Under the pieces are notes generated by a model. That model did not search any database. It saw only the letters and a program-made list of their open reading frames with translations, and had not been told where the DNA came from. A stretch of DNA of 7,226 bases from Lachnospiraceae bacterium (GTDB lineage Bacteria; Bacillota; Clostridia; Lachnospirales; Lachnospiraceae): the NCBI GenBank assembly GCA_003520105.1, contig DOVL01000299.1, positions 1 through 7,226 of the forward strand, read 5' to 3'. Position numbers and translations under genes: made by a program. Below, piece after piece: positions 1 through 6,519 of the stretch (position 1 is its first letter; the number at the start of each line of letters is the position of its first letter).

Positions 1-6
1 TTCCAT
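1..6 (-). CDS. Start of an unidentified minus-strand gene (first two codons only)
   Basis: An ATG (bases 6 to 4) followed by GAA lies at the left edge, reading off the window. It is preceded by AGGAG (18 to 14) with a 7-base spacer, which is a good ribosome site. Nothing can be said about the product. The gene is co-directional with the GntR/ABC operon and could be its next member or a separate unit. Only the ribosome site and start codon support it. Confidence 0.45.
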
Positions 7-84
7 ATTTTTTCTCCTGTTATTATAAAGCATATAAATACGTTACGCCTGTGATCCGCTTCTTCACTTCGTGATCACGTGCTT
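7..84 (-). promoter_or_regulatory. Possible leader of the left-edge gene, with repeated GTGATC motifs
   Basis: GTGATC occurs at 51-56 and again at 71-76, exactly 20 bases apart. The second copy lies in a perfect 10-base palindrome, CGTGATCACG (70-79). The spacing of about two helical turns would suit a DNA-binding protein, but no convincing -35/-10 pair was found beside it. The perfect TATAAT read on the minus strand at 27-22 is too close to the start codon to be its promoter. No poly-T tract follows the repeats, so this is not an intrinsic terminator for the upstream operon. Confidence 0.2.
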
Positions 85-270
85 TTAAGACCACTTTGTA
101 ATATATACGCACCCGACAGAAGATTTTATGGTAAAAATCTGACAAAAATATTTAATTGCCGGATTCTCCCAGAAGAGTAACGATTTCAATGAAGCCAAAG
201 TATAATCGGTGTGTGTTTTATCTTTGTTAACCGTGAATGTAAATCCCTGTTCGTTTGAATATATCGTCAC
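85..270 (-). CDS. Possible small protein of 61 aa downstream of the GntR regulator
   Basis: The reading frame starts with GTG at 270, one base after the regulator's TAA stop. A GGAGTGA ribosome-site-like sequence lies inside the last regulator codons, 8 bases upstream, so it is placed for translational coupling. The product begins MTIYSNEQGF and reads like plausible protein (a FTFTVNKDK segment, then YTLASLKSLL) before a less protein-like C-terminus. It has no recognisable domain, signal peptide or membrane segment. An ATG at 312 in the same frame would overlap the regulator by 41 bases and has no better ribosome site. It could instead be the decayed remnant of a longer gene or a chance frame. 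Confidence 0.3.
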   Translation of the reverse strand: MTIYSNEQGFTFTVNKDKTHTDYTLASLKSLLFWENPAIKYFCQIFTIKSSVGCVYITKWS

Positions 271-271
271 G

Positions 272-643
272 TTATTCACTCCACAGGATGGTAAGCATGT
301 CCACCGCGTCATTCATGTTCATTCCTGAGGCCTTGGCTTTTTCAATCCACTGTGCCATTTCTTCCTCGAGTCCGAGGGTTTTCTTCTCCTTCATATACTG
401 AAGGTCAGGGTTGTCAACATAGAAGCCCTTGCCCTGTACAGAGTAGATAAGCCCTTCCTTCTCAAGATCCTCGTAAGCTCGCTTGATCGTAATGACGCTT
501 ATTTTCATATCCGATGCGAGACCTCTGATGGAAGGGAGACTGTCGCCTTCCTTCAGCTCGCCATTTATTATCATATCCTTGAAGGCTCTTTCAATCTGTT
601 CATAGATCGGAACGCCGCTTTTTGTATTTATTGATATATTCAC
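272..643 (-). CDS. GntR-family transcriptional regulator, YtrA subfamily
   Basis: A 123-aa DNA-binding regulator. The N-terminal winged helix-turn-helix spans residues ~10-78: VPIYEQIERAFKDMI, then GDSLPSIRGLA, the recognition-helix region SVITIKRAYEDLEKEG, and the wing QGKGFYV. The short C-terminal tail (79-123) is helical, as in the YtrA subfamily, with no large effector-binding domain. The GTG start at 643 is chosen because AGGAGG (656-651) sits 7 bases upstream and the family domain begins at once. An upstream in-frame ATG at 871 would add 76 residues encoded antisense-frame inside the permease gene and has no family match. The start overlaps the permease stop by 4 bases (GTGA). YtrA-type proteins usually repress their own ABC operon, and the operator cluster at 2118-2163 is the likely target (inferred). 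It is unusual that the regulator is the last of the three genes; in B. subtilis ytrA comes first. Confidence 0.9.
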   Translation of the reverse strand: MNISINTKSGVPIYEQIERAFKDMIINGELKEGDSLPSIRGLASDMKISVITIKRAYEDLEKEGLIYSVQGKGFYVDNPDLQYMKEKKTLGLEEEMAQWIEKAKASGMNMNDAVDMLTILWSE

Positions 644-1326
644 ATTCCCACCTCCTGTACGCCGATAGGATAGTAGTCGGCTACCTTGAGATTCTTTCGC
701 TCGATCAGCACGTTGATTGACAGAAGCAGTGCTGCCGCGAGAAGTATGCTGAGATGCATCCACTCCGGCCCATATTGTAACAGTGCACGCTTTGTCTCTC
801 CGCTCATGATCAGCATGATCGCATATACAAAGAAAACTATATGAGGCAGTGTCTGGATAAATATTTTGCAAAGGTTTGGAGGGAACATTTCTCTTGTTCT
901 TCCGCCAAATCTGTTTTCATTGATCGCGTCAAGCATTACTTCGTAGGCATAAACCATAAGCAGGACAAAGAATCCGATTACCAGGAGCGTGCTGCGTGTT
1001 TCGAGCTTGGTACAGAAACCATACCATCCGTTCTTTGATGCAAAATAAATATATATTCGTCCGATGATTCCGAGTACAAGATATCTGAGCCATACGTTAC
1101 CAACCTTGGTGAGCTTCTTTCTTATTAGTTCTTTATCCGACATCGGGAGCATATGTTCCATTTCGGTGCTGTGCACGAAGCTGATCGAAAAAGCTGACCC
1201 GAACAGAACTACGATCCACTGAAGGATTCCTGAGGTCACGATTAAAAATATAAACAAAAGTCGTCCGAACCAGTGGATGGGGTTGTATTTAAAACTGAGT
1301 TTTTCTCTTCTGAAATAATCCTTCAT
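640..1326 (-). CDS. ABC-2-like transporter membrane protein
   Basis: A 228-aa integral membrane protein that presumably pairs with the ATPase encoded just upstream. Hydrophobic segments lie at about 22-45, 76-97, 112-130, 157-175 and 189-207. Between the first two is LPMSDKEL (60-67), resembling the cytoplasmic LPxSxxE loop common in ABC-2 permeases of Firmicutes. The N-terminus is basic and there is no cleavable signal peptide. The ATG at 1326 overlaps the ATPase stop codon by 4 bases (ATGA), with a GAAGGTG ribosome site within the end of the ATPase gene. The last codon and stop (ATGTGA) overlap the GTG of the regulator. The substrate cannot be read from sequence; relatives beside YtrA-type regulators are often linked to envelope stress, antibiotic response or export. 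Confidence 0.75.
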   Translation of the reverse strand: MKDYFRREKLSFKYNPIHWFGRLLFIFLIVTSGILQWIVVLFGSAFSISFVHSTEMEHMLPMSDKELIRKKLTKVGNVWLRYLVLGIIGRIYIYFASKNGWYGFCTKLETRSTLLVIGFFVLLMVYAYEVMLDAINENRFGGRTREMFPPNLCKIFIQTLPHIVFFVYAIMLIMSGETKRALLQYGPEWMHLSILLAAALLLSINVLIERKNLKVADYYPIGVQEVGM

Positions 1327-2021
1327 ATTTCACCTTCTAATTTCTGATGTTTGAGCATATCTCCGAAATACCTTACGGTGCTTTCGTTCTCGTCCCTGCC
1401 GATCCGGAGCAGCATATCTGCGATGTGTTCCAGCTCTGTAACAAGGTGGCTCGAGATGATAACCGAGGCTTTTTCGTCTGCAACCATTTCCCTGACAGTG
1501 TCATAGAAATAATCTCTGAAATTGACGTCCAGATTACCGGTCGGCTCATCCATGATATAGAGCTTTGCCGGATAGCTTCTTGCAAAGGCAAGCTGCATCC
1601 TGAGGGATTCTCCGGCTGAAAGAAGAGCGATATTTGATCTTTCGGGAACATCATATTCCTGTAAAAGCTGTCGGTAGGTGTCGATACTGAAGCCTTCGTA
1701 ATAATATCCGTAGGTCTCGCCAACTTCCATGACCTTCATGGTCCTGAGGAAGGGATTGTCCTGGAGGACAAAGCCCAGACTCTGTCTGAACAGCTTCTGT
1801 TCCTTCTTGTGATCTATTCCGTCGAGGAGTATCTCGCCCTTGTCGCCCTTTGTTTGGTCCAGGCCGTAGCTTCCGAGTATCGTACGCAGGAGGGTTGTCT
1901 TGCCGCAGCCGTTCATTCCGATCAGGCCTACGACCATTCCCCTGGGAACTTCAAAGCTTATATCCTTTAGGAGGAAATCACCTTTATATTTTGTTAAACC
2001 TTCACATTTAAAAAATTCCAT
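1323..2021 (-). CDS. ABC transporter ATP-binding protein
   Basis: A 232-aa nucleotide-binding subunit, the first gene of the operon. All catalytic motifs are present in order: Walker A GMNGCGKTT (35-43), Q-loop Q87 in VLQDNP, an atypical signature LSAGE (134-138) in place of LSGGQ, Walker B LYIMDE (154-159) followed by PTGNLD, and the switch histidine H192 in SSHLV. The length is normal for a stand-alone ABC-2-type ATPase. The ATG at 2021 is supported by AAAGGA 7 bases upstream and by the leading EGLTKYKGDFLLKDISFEV domain start. It should form a dimer that powers the membrane protein encoded next to it. The Ala in the signature is a tolerated variant, so the protein is expected to be active. 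The transported substrate is unknown. Confidence 0.93.
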   Translation of the reverse strand: MEFFKCEGLTKYKGDFLLKDISFEVPRGMVVGLIGMNGCGKTTLLRTILGSYGLDQTKGDKGEILLDGIDHKKEQKLFRQSLGFVLQDNPFLRTMKVMEVGETYGYYYEGFSIDTYRQLLQEYDVPERSNIALLSAGESLRMQLAFARSYPAKLYIMDEPTGNLDVNFRDYFYDTVREMVADEKASVIISSHLVTELEHIADMLLRIGRDENESTVRYFGDMLKHQKLEGEI

Positions 2022-2117
2022 TTATTAATCCTTTCGAAGATTTATTATTAACAAATTATGATTGGTATTAAAGACACGGGAGTATTTCGCTGCTCAATCA
2101 CGGTACTCATTTACGTG

Positions 2118-2163
2118 ACTGTGTCTACTGTGTATATGCACAGTATATACAGCTATACACAGT
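2118..2163. promoter_or_regulatory. Predicted GntR (YtrA-type) operator cluster
   Basis: Four copies of an ACTGTGT-like half-site are packed here: ACTGTGT at 2118-2124 and 2127-2133, and its inverse (GCACAGT, ACACAGT) at 2138-2144 and 2157-2163. Bases 2127-2144 form an 18-base palindrome with one mismatched pair. ACTGTGTATA (2127-2136) and TATACACAGT (2154-2163) form a perfect 10-base inverted repeat. The cluster covers the spacer, -10 box and start point of the ABC-operon promoter, the position expected for a repressor. Assignment to the operon's own GntR protein is inference. Confidence 0.65.
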
Positions 2164-2170
2164 TTGCCAA
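2142..2170 (-). promoter_or_regulatory. Promoter of the ABC-transporter/GntR operon
   Basis: On the minus strand, TTGGCA (2170-2165) and TATACT (2147-2142) are separated by exactly 17 bases, a near-consensus housekeeping sigma promoter. Just upstream lies an A/T-rich palindrome, ATTTTTAAAAAT (2175-2186), like an UP element. Transcription should start near 2135, giving a leader of about 115 bases before the ATPase gene. The operator cluster overlaps it. Confidence 0.7.
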
Positions 2171-2220
2171 TAGGATTTTTAAAAATATAGTGTCGTTAAC
2201 CCGATATGATCTAAATATAT

Positions 2221-2273
2221 AAAAAAACAGAGTATCCGGAACCGTAATATTTTTACGGTTTCAGACACTCTGT
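2221..2273 (-). terminator. Intrinsic terminator of the GH42 gene
   Basis: Arms 2253-2273 and 2227-2247 form a 21-base stem on the minus-strand transcript (two G-U pairs, one mismatch) with a 5-base loop. It is followed by a run of seven U (bases 2227 to 2221) and then AU-rich sequence. It lies 20 bases after the GH42 stop codon. No T-run follows the other arm on the plus strand, so it acts in one direction and separates GH42 from the ABC operon downstream. Confidence 0.92.
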
Positions 2274-2292
2274 AGGGGATTCGACTATCAGT

Positions 2293-4308
2293 CTACTCGC
2301 TATTACCCGAATATTCCAGCACAACTGCATCCCAAGGGAGGAGCAGGAATTCTTCGCCCTGCTTAAGAGGTGTTTTGGCGTCGGAGTCGTATGCCCTGCC
2401 TGTAAGAATAACAGCTTCTCCGGCAATATTACTCATCCATACCTCGTCATCGCTGTAGTTAAGGAAGAATAATACATGGTTGCCGCTGTCATTTATGCCT
2501 TGCTTTACGGTGACCTTCTTATGCCTCTCAAAAGGAAGCTTGTCAGGATCATAGAAATCAATCCTATCCATCATGAGTCGGATGAGTTCTTTGATGATCG
2601 CACCGTCCGGAAGAGTAGCGATGTACATTGCATTTCCGTTTCCGAAAGAATTGATGGTTGCTGCGGAATATTTTCCCCAGTATTTATGGTCGTAGTGGAG
2701 AATCTCTTCTGCAGTGTCACAGGTTACAAGCTCCATCCACTCGCTGCAGCCCGGAACATCCTTCGGATAAGTAAACTGATCATAGTGGATGCCGAGACAG
2801 TTTTTAATGATGTGTGGCTGAACATCGTAATGGATCTTTAAGTTTTCGTCAGCAAAACCACTCTTGAAGGTTGTGATAATATTTCCGCCGTCCTCGACGT
2901 ATTTATTTAAGCTGAGGAGGAAAGCCTCTTTGGCACTGTAGAGTGCCGGAATGATCACTATACTGTATTTATTGAGGTGCTTTCTGTCGGCAGGAATAAC
3001 ATCATACTCGATATTCATGTCGCAGAGTGCATCCGAAAAAGCACGGAAGACGGCGTTGTAGCTTGATTTTCCGTTTGTTCCGGTAGGGAAATACGACATA
3101 CCGGTGAGTGAGTTGTTATCAAGAACGATGGCAACTTTATTGTTTTTCTTCAGGTTCTTGATCTTATCTCCGATAGAGTTAAATTCATATCCTATACACG
3201 CTACCTCACGATAGCTTTCGTTCTCGGAAAAATCATGCGAGAGTATGCCCTTCCAATAGCTTTCGATAGCGTTGTGGATGCTGTGCCAATGCCAGTACAT
3301 CACTGAATTTGCACCGTTTCCGATGTGGCTGTAGGCGTTAAGGCGGAGCTGACCCGGGTAAGGCAGCCATTCTATATTTCCTTGCGCCTCGGTCTCAAGG
3401 ATGAGATAGTTGTCGTCTTTGAGTGATCGGATGATATTACCGCAGGCAGTGACCTCGTAGCCTGTGAGACCGTCCTGAGACGGATGATAGATATCACAGC
3501 CGGCAACGGTCATATTTTTTGAGGCTTCACGCTGATCTACATCCGGATGCATTCCGTAGGAGTAGTTATGCCATTCAAAATCGAAATTATGCGTGATAAA
3601 CTGCTTCGGACGCTTATATTCCGAAACTATTTCGATCTGCCAATTGAAGAAGTCGGTAACGATCTTTCTCTGGAACTTCTGATATTCAGCACCGATACTT
3701 GCATTGATCGTCTGACGGATATCCGGGAAGTTGTCCCAGTTATCCACACGGTTTGACCAGTAATCCAGACCGAATTCGTGGTTGAATTCATTGATATCAG
3801 GAAATCTCTCTTTGAGATATTCGACAAACATCGCCTGTGCACGTGGACCGCAGGTGTCATAATGGTGCGTTTCGTTATCTATCTGGTAGCCGATGACACA
3901 CTTCCTGTCCGCAACCTTCTCCATCAGTTTACGGATGATCCTCTCGGCGTATTCTCTGTAAATAGGAGAGGTAAGATCCATGTTCTGTCGCGGACCGTAG
4001 GTGTTCTGACCGTTATGTGTCAGTGCGAGAATGTCGTCGGCCTTCTTGGCAAGCCATGAAGGGATAGCGTAGGTCGGGGTACCGATGATGACTGATATTC
4101 CGTGACTTTCAGCAGCATCAAGCATTCGGTCGAGGTGAGTGAAATCATAGACTCCCTCTTCGGGTTCCCAGGTGCTCCATGTTGATTCGGCGATGCGGAT
4201 CGTATTTATCCCTGCAGCAACCATCATTTCCATATCCTTATCGATTCTGTCGTATGGCATGTATTCGTCATAATATGCTGCTCCGAAGAGCAATCTGTCA
4301 ACTTTCAT
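2293..4308 (-). CDS. GH42 beta-galactosidase
   Basis: A 671-aa glycoside hydrolase family 42 enzyme that removes terminal beta-linked galactose from galacto-oligosaccharides in the cytoplasm (no signal peptide). The (beta/alpha)8 barrel spans about 1-385: FGAAYYDEYMP, then IRIAESTWSTWEPEEG, NMDLTSPIYREY, and QIDNE with proposed acid/base E146. The strand-end ILETEAQGN holds the nucleophile, E305 or E307 by alignment from memory. MYWHWHSIHNAIESYWKG (337-354) is also typical. The trimerisation-type domain (~391-585) and small beta C-terminal domain (~595-668) complete a normal-length protein. The zinc-cluster cysteines known from the Thermus enzyme are not evident. The ATG at 4308 follows AGGAGGATT, a strong ribosome site with a short spacer. 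It is transcribed divergently from the 611-aa gene and probably controlled by the LacI-type operator at 4378-4395. It is monocistronic, ending in the terminator at 2221-2273. Confidence 0.93.
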   Translation of the reverse strand: MKVDRLLFGAAYYDEYMPYDRIDKDMEMMVAAGINTIRIAESTWSTWEPEEGVYDFTHLDRMLDAAESHGISVIIGTPTYAIPSWLAKKADDILALTHNGQNTYGPRQNMDLTSPIYREYAERIIRKLMEKVADRKCVIGYQIDNETHHYDTCGPRAQAMFVEYLKERFPDINEFNHEFGLDYWSNRVDNWDNFPDIRQTINASIGAEYQKFQRKIVTDFFNWQIEIVSEYKRPKQFITHNFDFEWHNYSYGMHPDVDQREASKNMTVAGCDIYHPSQDGLTGYEVTACGNIIRSLKDDNYLILETEAQGNIEWLPYPGQLRLNAYSHIGNGANSVMYWHWHSIHNAIESYWKGILSHDFSENESYREVACIGYEFNSIGDKIKNLKKNNKVAIVLDNNSLTGMSYFPTGTNGKSSYNAVFRAFSDALCDMNIEYDVIPADRKHLNKYSIVIIPALYSAKEAFLLSLNKYVEDGGNIITTFKSGFADENLKIHYDVQPHIIKNCLGIHYDQFTYPKDVPGCSEWMELVTCDTAEEILHYDHKYWGKYSAATINSFGNGNAMYIATLPDGAIIKELIRLMMDRIDFYDPDKLPFERHKKVTVKQGINDSGNHVLFFLNYSDDEVWMSNIAGEAVILTGRAYDSDAKTPLKQGEEFLLLPWDAVVLEYSGNSE

Positions 4309-4377
4309 AATCCTCCTCTCGTTCCCCCTTGATATTTATCGTTTGACAAAATGTATGTTCGTATCAATGTGCAATTC

Positions 4378-4395
4378 TGAGCAATCGGTTGCTCA
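4378..4395. promoter_or_regulatory. LacI/GalR-family operator of the GH42 promoter
   Basis: TGAGCAATCGGTTGCTCA is an 18-base palindrome with central CG and only one mismatched pair, the classic shape of a LacI-family site. It begins 5 bases downstream of the -10 box on the minus strand and covers the predicted start point, as expected for repression. Read on the minus strand it differs from the site at 4548-4565 by one base. Confidence 0.85.
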
Positions 4396-4400
4396 AAAAC

Positions 4401-4428
4401 AGTATAACATATTTTGTAAAAAAGAAAA
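4401..4428 (-). promoter_or_regulatory. Promoter of the GH42 gene
   Basis: On the minus strand, TATACT (4406-4401) is preceded by TG one base upstream (TGTTATACT), an extended -10. The -35 is weak (TTTTCT at 4428-4423 with a 16-base spacer), set in T-rich DNA. The start is predicted near 4394, inside the operator. Confidence 0.6.
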
Positions 4429-4511
4429 TATTATTTTTTATGCGGGTGAAAATCTGTTGGCATTTGTGAAAAATGCATAAAAAAATTGCAAATAATTCCA
4501 CTATTTTATGT

Positions 4512-4541
4512 ATTCCATTTTTAGGAAAAGCGTTATATACT
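4512..4541 (+). promoter_or_regulatory. Promoter of the plus-strand galactan operon
   Basis: TATACT (4536-4541) is the -10. The best -35 is a weak ATTCCA (4512-4517) with an 18-base spacer. The predicted start near 4548 coincides with the first base of the operator, mirroring the GH42 promoter. A/T-rich DNA upstream may substitute for the poor -35. Confidence 0.55.
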
Positions 4542-4547
4542 CAAACA

Positions 4548-4565
4548 TGAGCAACCGATTGCGCA
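4548..4565. promoter_or_regulatory. LacI/GalR-family operator of the plus-strand operon
   Basis: TGAGCAACCGATTGCGCA is the same sequence as the GH42 operator read on the opposite strand, apart from one base (G for T near the end). It starts 6 bases downstream of the TATACT -10. Centre-to-centre distance to the other operator is 170 bases. The repressor gene is not in the window. Confidence 0.85.
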
Positions 4566-4683
4566 TATGATAAAATAACGATTTTTCGGATTGAGATTAC
4601 ACAAAAAAACAGATCATATCGGATTTATCAAGGCGTACGACACATATATCTTATTATTAAAAATGACGGAGGAAAAAGGAAAG

Positions 4684-6519
4684 ATGGACAAATTCGTTGT
4701 TAATATCATCCACCGTCCTGAGATGGTTCCGGAGTATTCCGCAACCGTTACCGGACAGGGTAAGGAAGAGGATATCGGTGATAAGAAGCTTCTTACCGAG
4801 TCGCTCGACATCTTCAAGACTCAGCAGAGACTGGCACATGAAAATGGATTAAAATGTACGATACAGATGACCTACGCAGCACTCTTCAATGATGAGGCTG
4901 TTGAACTTGCAAAGCATGATCACGAGGTTTACGGTGATGAGATTGCACTCTCACTGCTCGGCCTCCCATGTGAGGAGTTCAGAGAGAAATACAAGACCAA
5001 GGACTTCTGCATCTGGATGTTCTCGATGGAAGATAAGAAGACCATTGTAACGGATGTATTTGAGAAATTCCATGACCGCTTCGGCTTCTATCCTGAATCA
5101 ACCGGTTCATATTACATGGATGCAGACCTCATCAACTTCATCAAGGAGAAATACCCTATGGTGAAGTGCGCAGTTGCAACCTGCTGGGAGGAAGGACCTA
5201 AGGCTTACCATACCTGTAACAATTCATGGTATACGCTTTTTGACGGCGGCCCATGGGCTCCATGGATTCCTTCAAAGCAGAATACTCATGCTCCTGCAGC
5301 AAACGAGGCAGAGGACAGCGGTATCGTTGCGATCCCTCATCTTTCAAGAGACCTTATCGCATGCTATGACGGTAACGGTTCAAACTTCGGAACTCATCCG
5401 CAGAATGTACTCCGCGGTATGATATATGACACAGAGACCTGGGAGTATCCATATCTCTACAACCTGATCGATCAGTATCGTTCACTTGAGAAATACAACA
5501 ACGGCTACGCTTACAACATGATGTTCGTGGGGCCGGGCTGGATGAACAAGATGGGCCGCTGGGAGGCTCCTTACGAGCTCCTCCTCAAGTCCTACAGCGA
5601 TGGCTGTGCTTACTACGGCAAGCTCAAGAAGGAAGGCCAGCTGATCGATATGACCATGAGCGAGTTCGCTGATTACTATCGTCAGAAGAAGTCCTACACA
5701 GAGCCTGAATGTGCTCTCTGGAGAGACATCCTTTACGGTTCTGACAAGCAGCTCTTCTGGTACTGCGATCCTTACATGAGAGCCTGCGTAAATATGGATC
5801 AGGGCGGCGCGATCGTTGACCTTCGGCCTTATGCAGCAAAGCTCGAGTGGCCTGTAGGAATCGGTACAAAGCATGTTCAGGATGCATCTTATCCTTTCCT
5901 TATCCAGGAGAAATACAGAGCAGGATATTTCACACACTATGCAGGTGAAGGAACAGTACGTTCGGCTAAGCTTTCCTACAAGGGAGAAGAGGTTGATCTC
6001 TGCCTCTGCCGCACCAAGGCACATTTCTCTCAGGAAGGAAATACACGTATCCTTACACTTGATCCGGTTGAAATACAGTTCAGAGACCTTACCGTAAAAC
6101 TCCAGACCAAGGAGTATTTCGAAGAGGGCTCTTCAAACATCAAGATCGAGAGAACCATCCTCGAGATGAGCAATCCTGATGCTGATGTTACCCTGAATGA
6201 ATACATGGTTGCCTGCTACGGAACCACAGAATATCCTGAGGATATGACAGGTATCACACTTAAGGTAAGCGGCAGCGAAGAGAAGACCATCAGCTATGAA
6301 TATAAGTGCAGAGAAGAGTCTCTCGCAGGCGCAAAGGAAGCGTCAGCTGTCATCCCTGCGATCGAAACAAGAGTTTCTCTTACAGCTGAGGAAGGTGCTG
6401 CTGAAGGCTACATCCGTGAGGGCTATGCATTTTCACCGATGTTCACACTTGGCTTCAGAAAGAAAATATCTGATAAGGAGGTATTTGCGACATGGCTCAA
6501 TCTGGAAAAGGCAAACTGA
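4684..6519 (+). CDS. Uncharacterised 611-aa protein with deacetylase/GH57-like N-terminal pattern
   Basis: I recognise no named enzyme. Residues ~1-330 look like an alpha/beta catalytic region: VNIIHRPEMVPEYSA (6-20), then ELAKHDHEVYGDEIALSLLG (74-93), whose GDEIALS resembles the GHEI.H segment of polysaccharide deacetylases. Next come RFGFYPESTGSYYMDADLIN (132-151), WAPWIPSKQN, and IVAIPHLSRDL (214-224). The region is rich in Trp/Tyr, as in carbohydrate-binding clefts. Residues ~395-611 look beta-rich. From memory, DUF3863/DUF3864-type proteins have a similar build; this is unverified. There is no signal peptide, so it should be cytoplasmic. The ATG at 4684 is chosen for the AAGGA just upstream and GGAGG at 4668. 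An in-frame ATG at 4663 would add 7 residues and a TTG at 4591 would add 31, both with weaker sites. As first gene of a LacI-type-controlled operon with GH53, it probably acts on galactan-derived sugars. Confidence 0.85.
   Translation: MDKFVVNIIHRPEMVPEYSATVTGQGKEEDIGDKKLLTESLDIFKTQQRLAHENGLKCTIQMTYAALFNDEAVELAKHDHEVYGDEIALSLLGLPCEEFREKYKTKDFCIWMFSMEDKKTIVTDVFEKFHDRFGFYPESTGSYYMDADLINFIKEKYPMVKCAVATCWEEGPKAYHTCNNSWYTLFDGGPWAPWIPSKQNTHAPAANEAEDSGIVAIPHLSRDLIACYDGNGSNFGTHPQNVLRGMIYDTETWEYPYLYNLIDQYRSLEKYNNGYAYNMMFVGPGWMNKMGRWEAPYELLLKSYSDGCAYYGKLKKEGQLIDMTMSEFADYYRQKKSYTEPECALWRDILYGSDKQLFWYCDPYMRACVNMDQGGAIVDLRPYAAKLEWPVGIGTKHVQDASYPFLIQEKYRAGYFTHYAGEGTVRSAKLSYKGEEVDLCLCRTKAHFSQEGNTRILTLDPVEIQFRDLTVKLQTKEYFEEGSSNIKIERTILEMSNPDADVTLNEYMVACYGTTEYPEDMTGITLKVSGSEEKTISYEYKCREESLAGAKEASAVIPAIETRVSLTAEEGAAEGYIREGYAFSPMFTLGFRKKISDKEVFATWLNLEKAN
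6475..6481 (+). promoter_or_regulatory. Ribosome binding site of the zinc-ribbon gene
   Basis: AAGGAGG lies inside the 3' end of the 611-aa gene, 10 bases before the ATG at 6492. A perfect site embedded in another coding region supports the overlapping small gene as real. Confidence 0.8.

Larger units (their letters stand above)
4309..4683. other. Divergent control region between GH42 and the plus-strand operon
   Basis: This 375-base stretch without genes contains both promoters, two LacI-type operators and the two leaders (about 85 bases for GH42, about 136 bases for the plus-strand operon). The middle (about 4410-4530) is very A/T-rich. It contains a short hairpin, GCATTT/AAATGC (4460-4476), without a T-run on either side that would make it a terminator. 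No riboswitch-like structure or small gene could be recognised in either leader. Confidence 0.8.

Noticed and set aside
22..27. Perfect TATAAT on the minus strand
   Set aside because: A start point from it would fall inside the ribosome site of the gene starting at base 6, so it is probably not the promoter.
644..871. N-terminal extension of the GntR gene to an ATG at 871
   Set aside because: The extra residues are low-quality sequence overlapping the permease gene; the GTG at 643 has AGGAGG at ideal distance and begins at the family domain.
2201..2212. 12-base AGATCATATCGG shared with 4611-4622 on the other strand
   Set aside because: A match of this length is expected by chance in a window of this size, and the contexts differ.
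2476..2841. 121-aa open frame on the plus strand inside GH42
   Set aside because: It lies opposite the conserved GH42 frame with no recognisable protein features.
4343..4367. Interrupted inverted repeat TTGACA...TATCAA in the GH42 leader, and a plus-strand TTGACA -35
   Set aside because: The arms are short and imperfect, and no -10 box lies at a proper distance from TTGACA.
4460..4476. Hairpin GCATTT/AAATGC as a terminator between the divergent genes
   Set aside because: A short, weak stem with no T-run after it on either strand.
4521..4540. CcpA catabolite-responsive element around AAAAGCGTTATA
   Set aside because: Only the AAANCG core fits; too many mismatches to the cre consensus to call it.
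5482..6024. 180-aa open frame on the minus strand inside the 611-aa gene
   Set aside because: It is antisense to a well-supported coding frame, has no family resemblance and no clear ribosome site; a shadow of codon bias.
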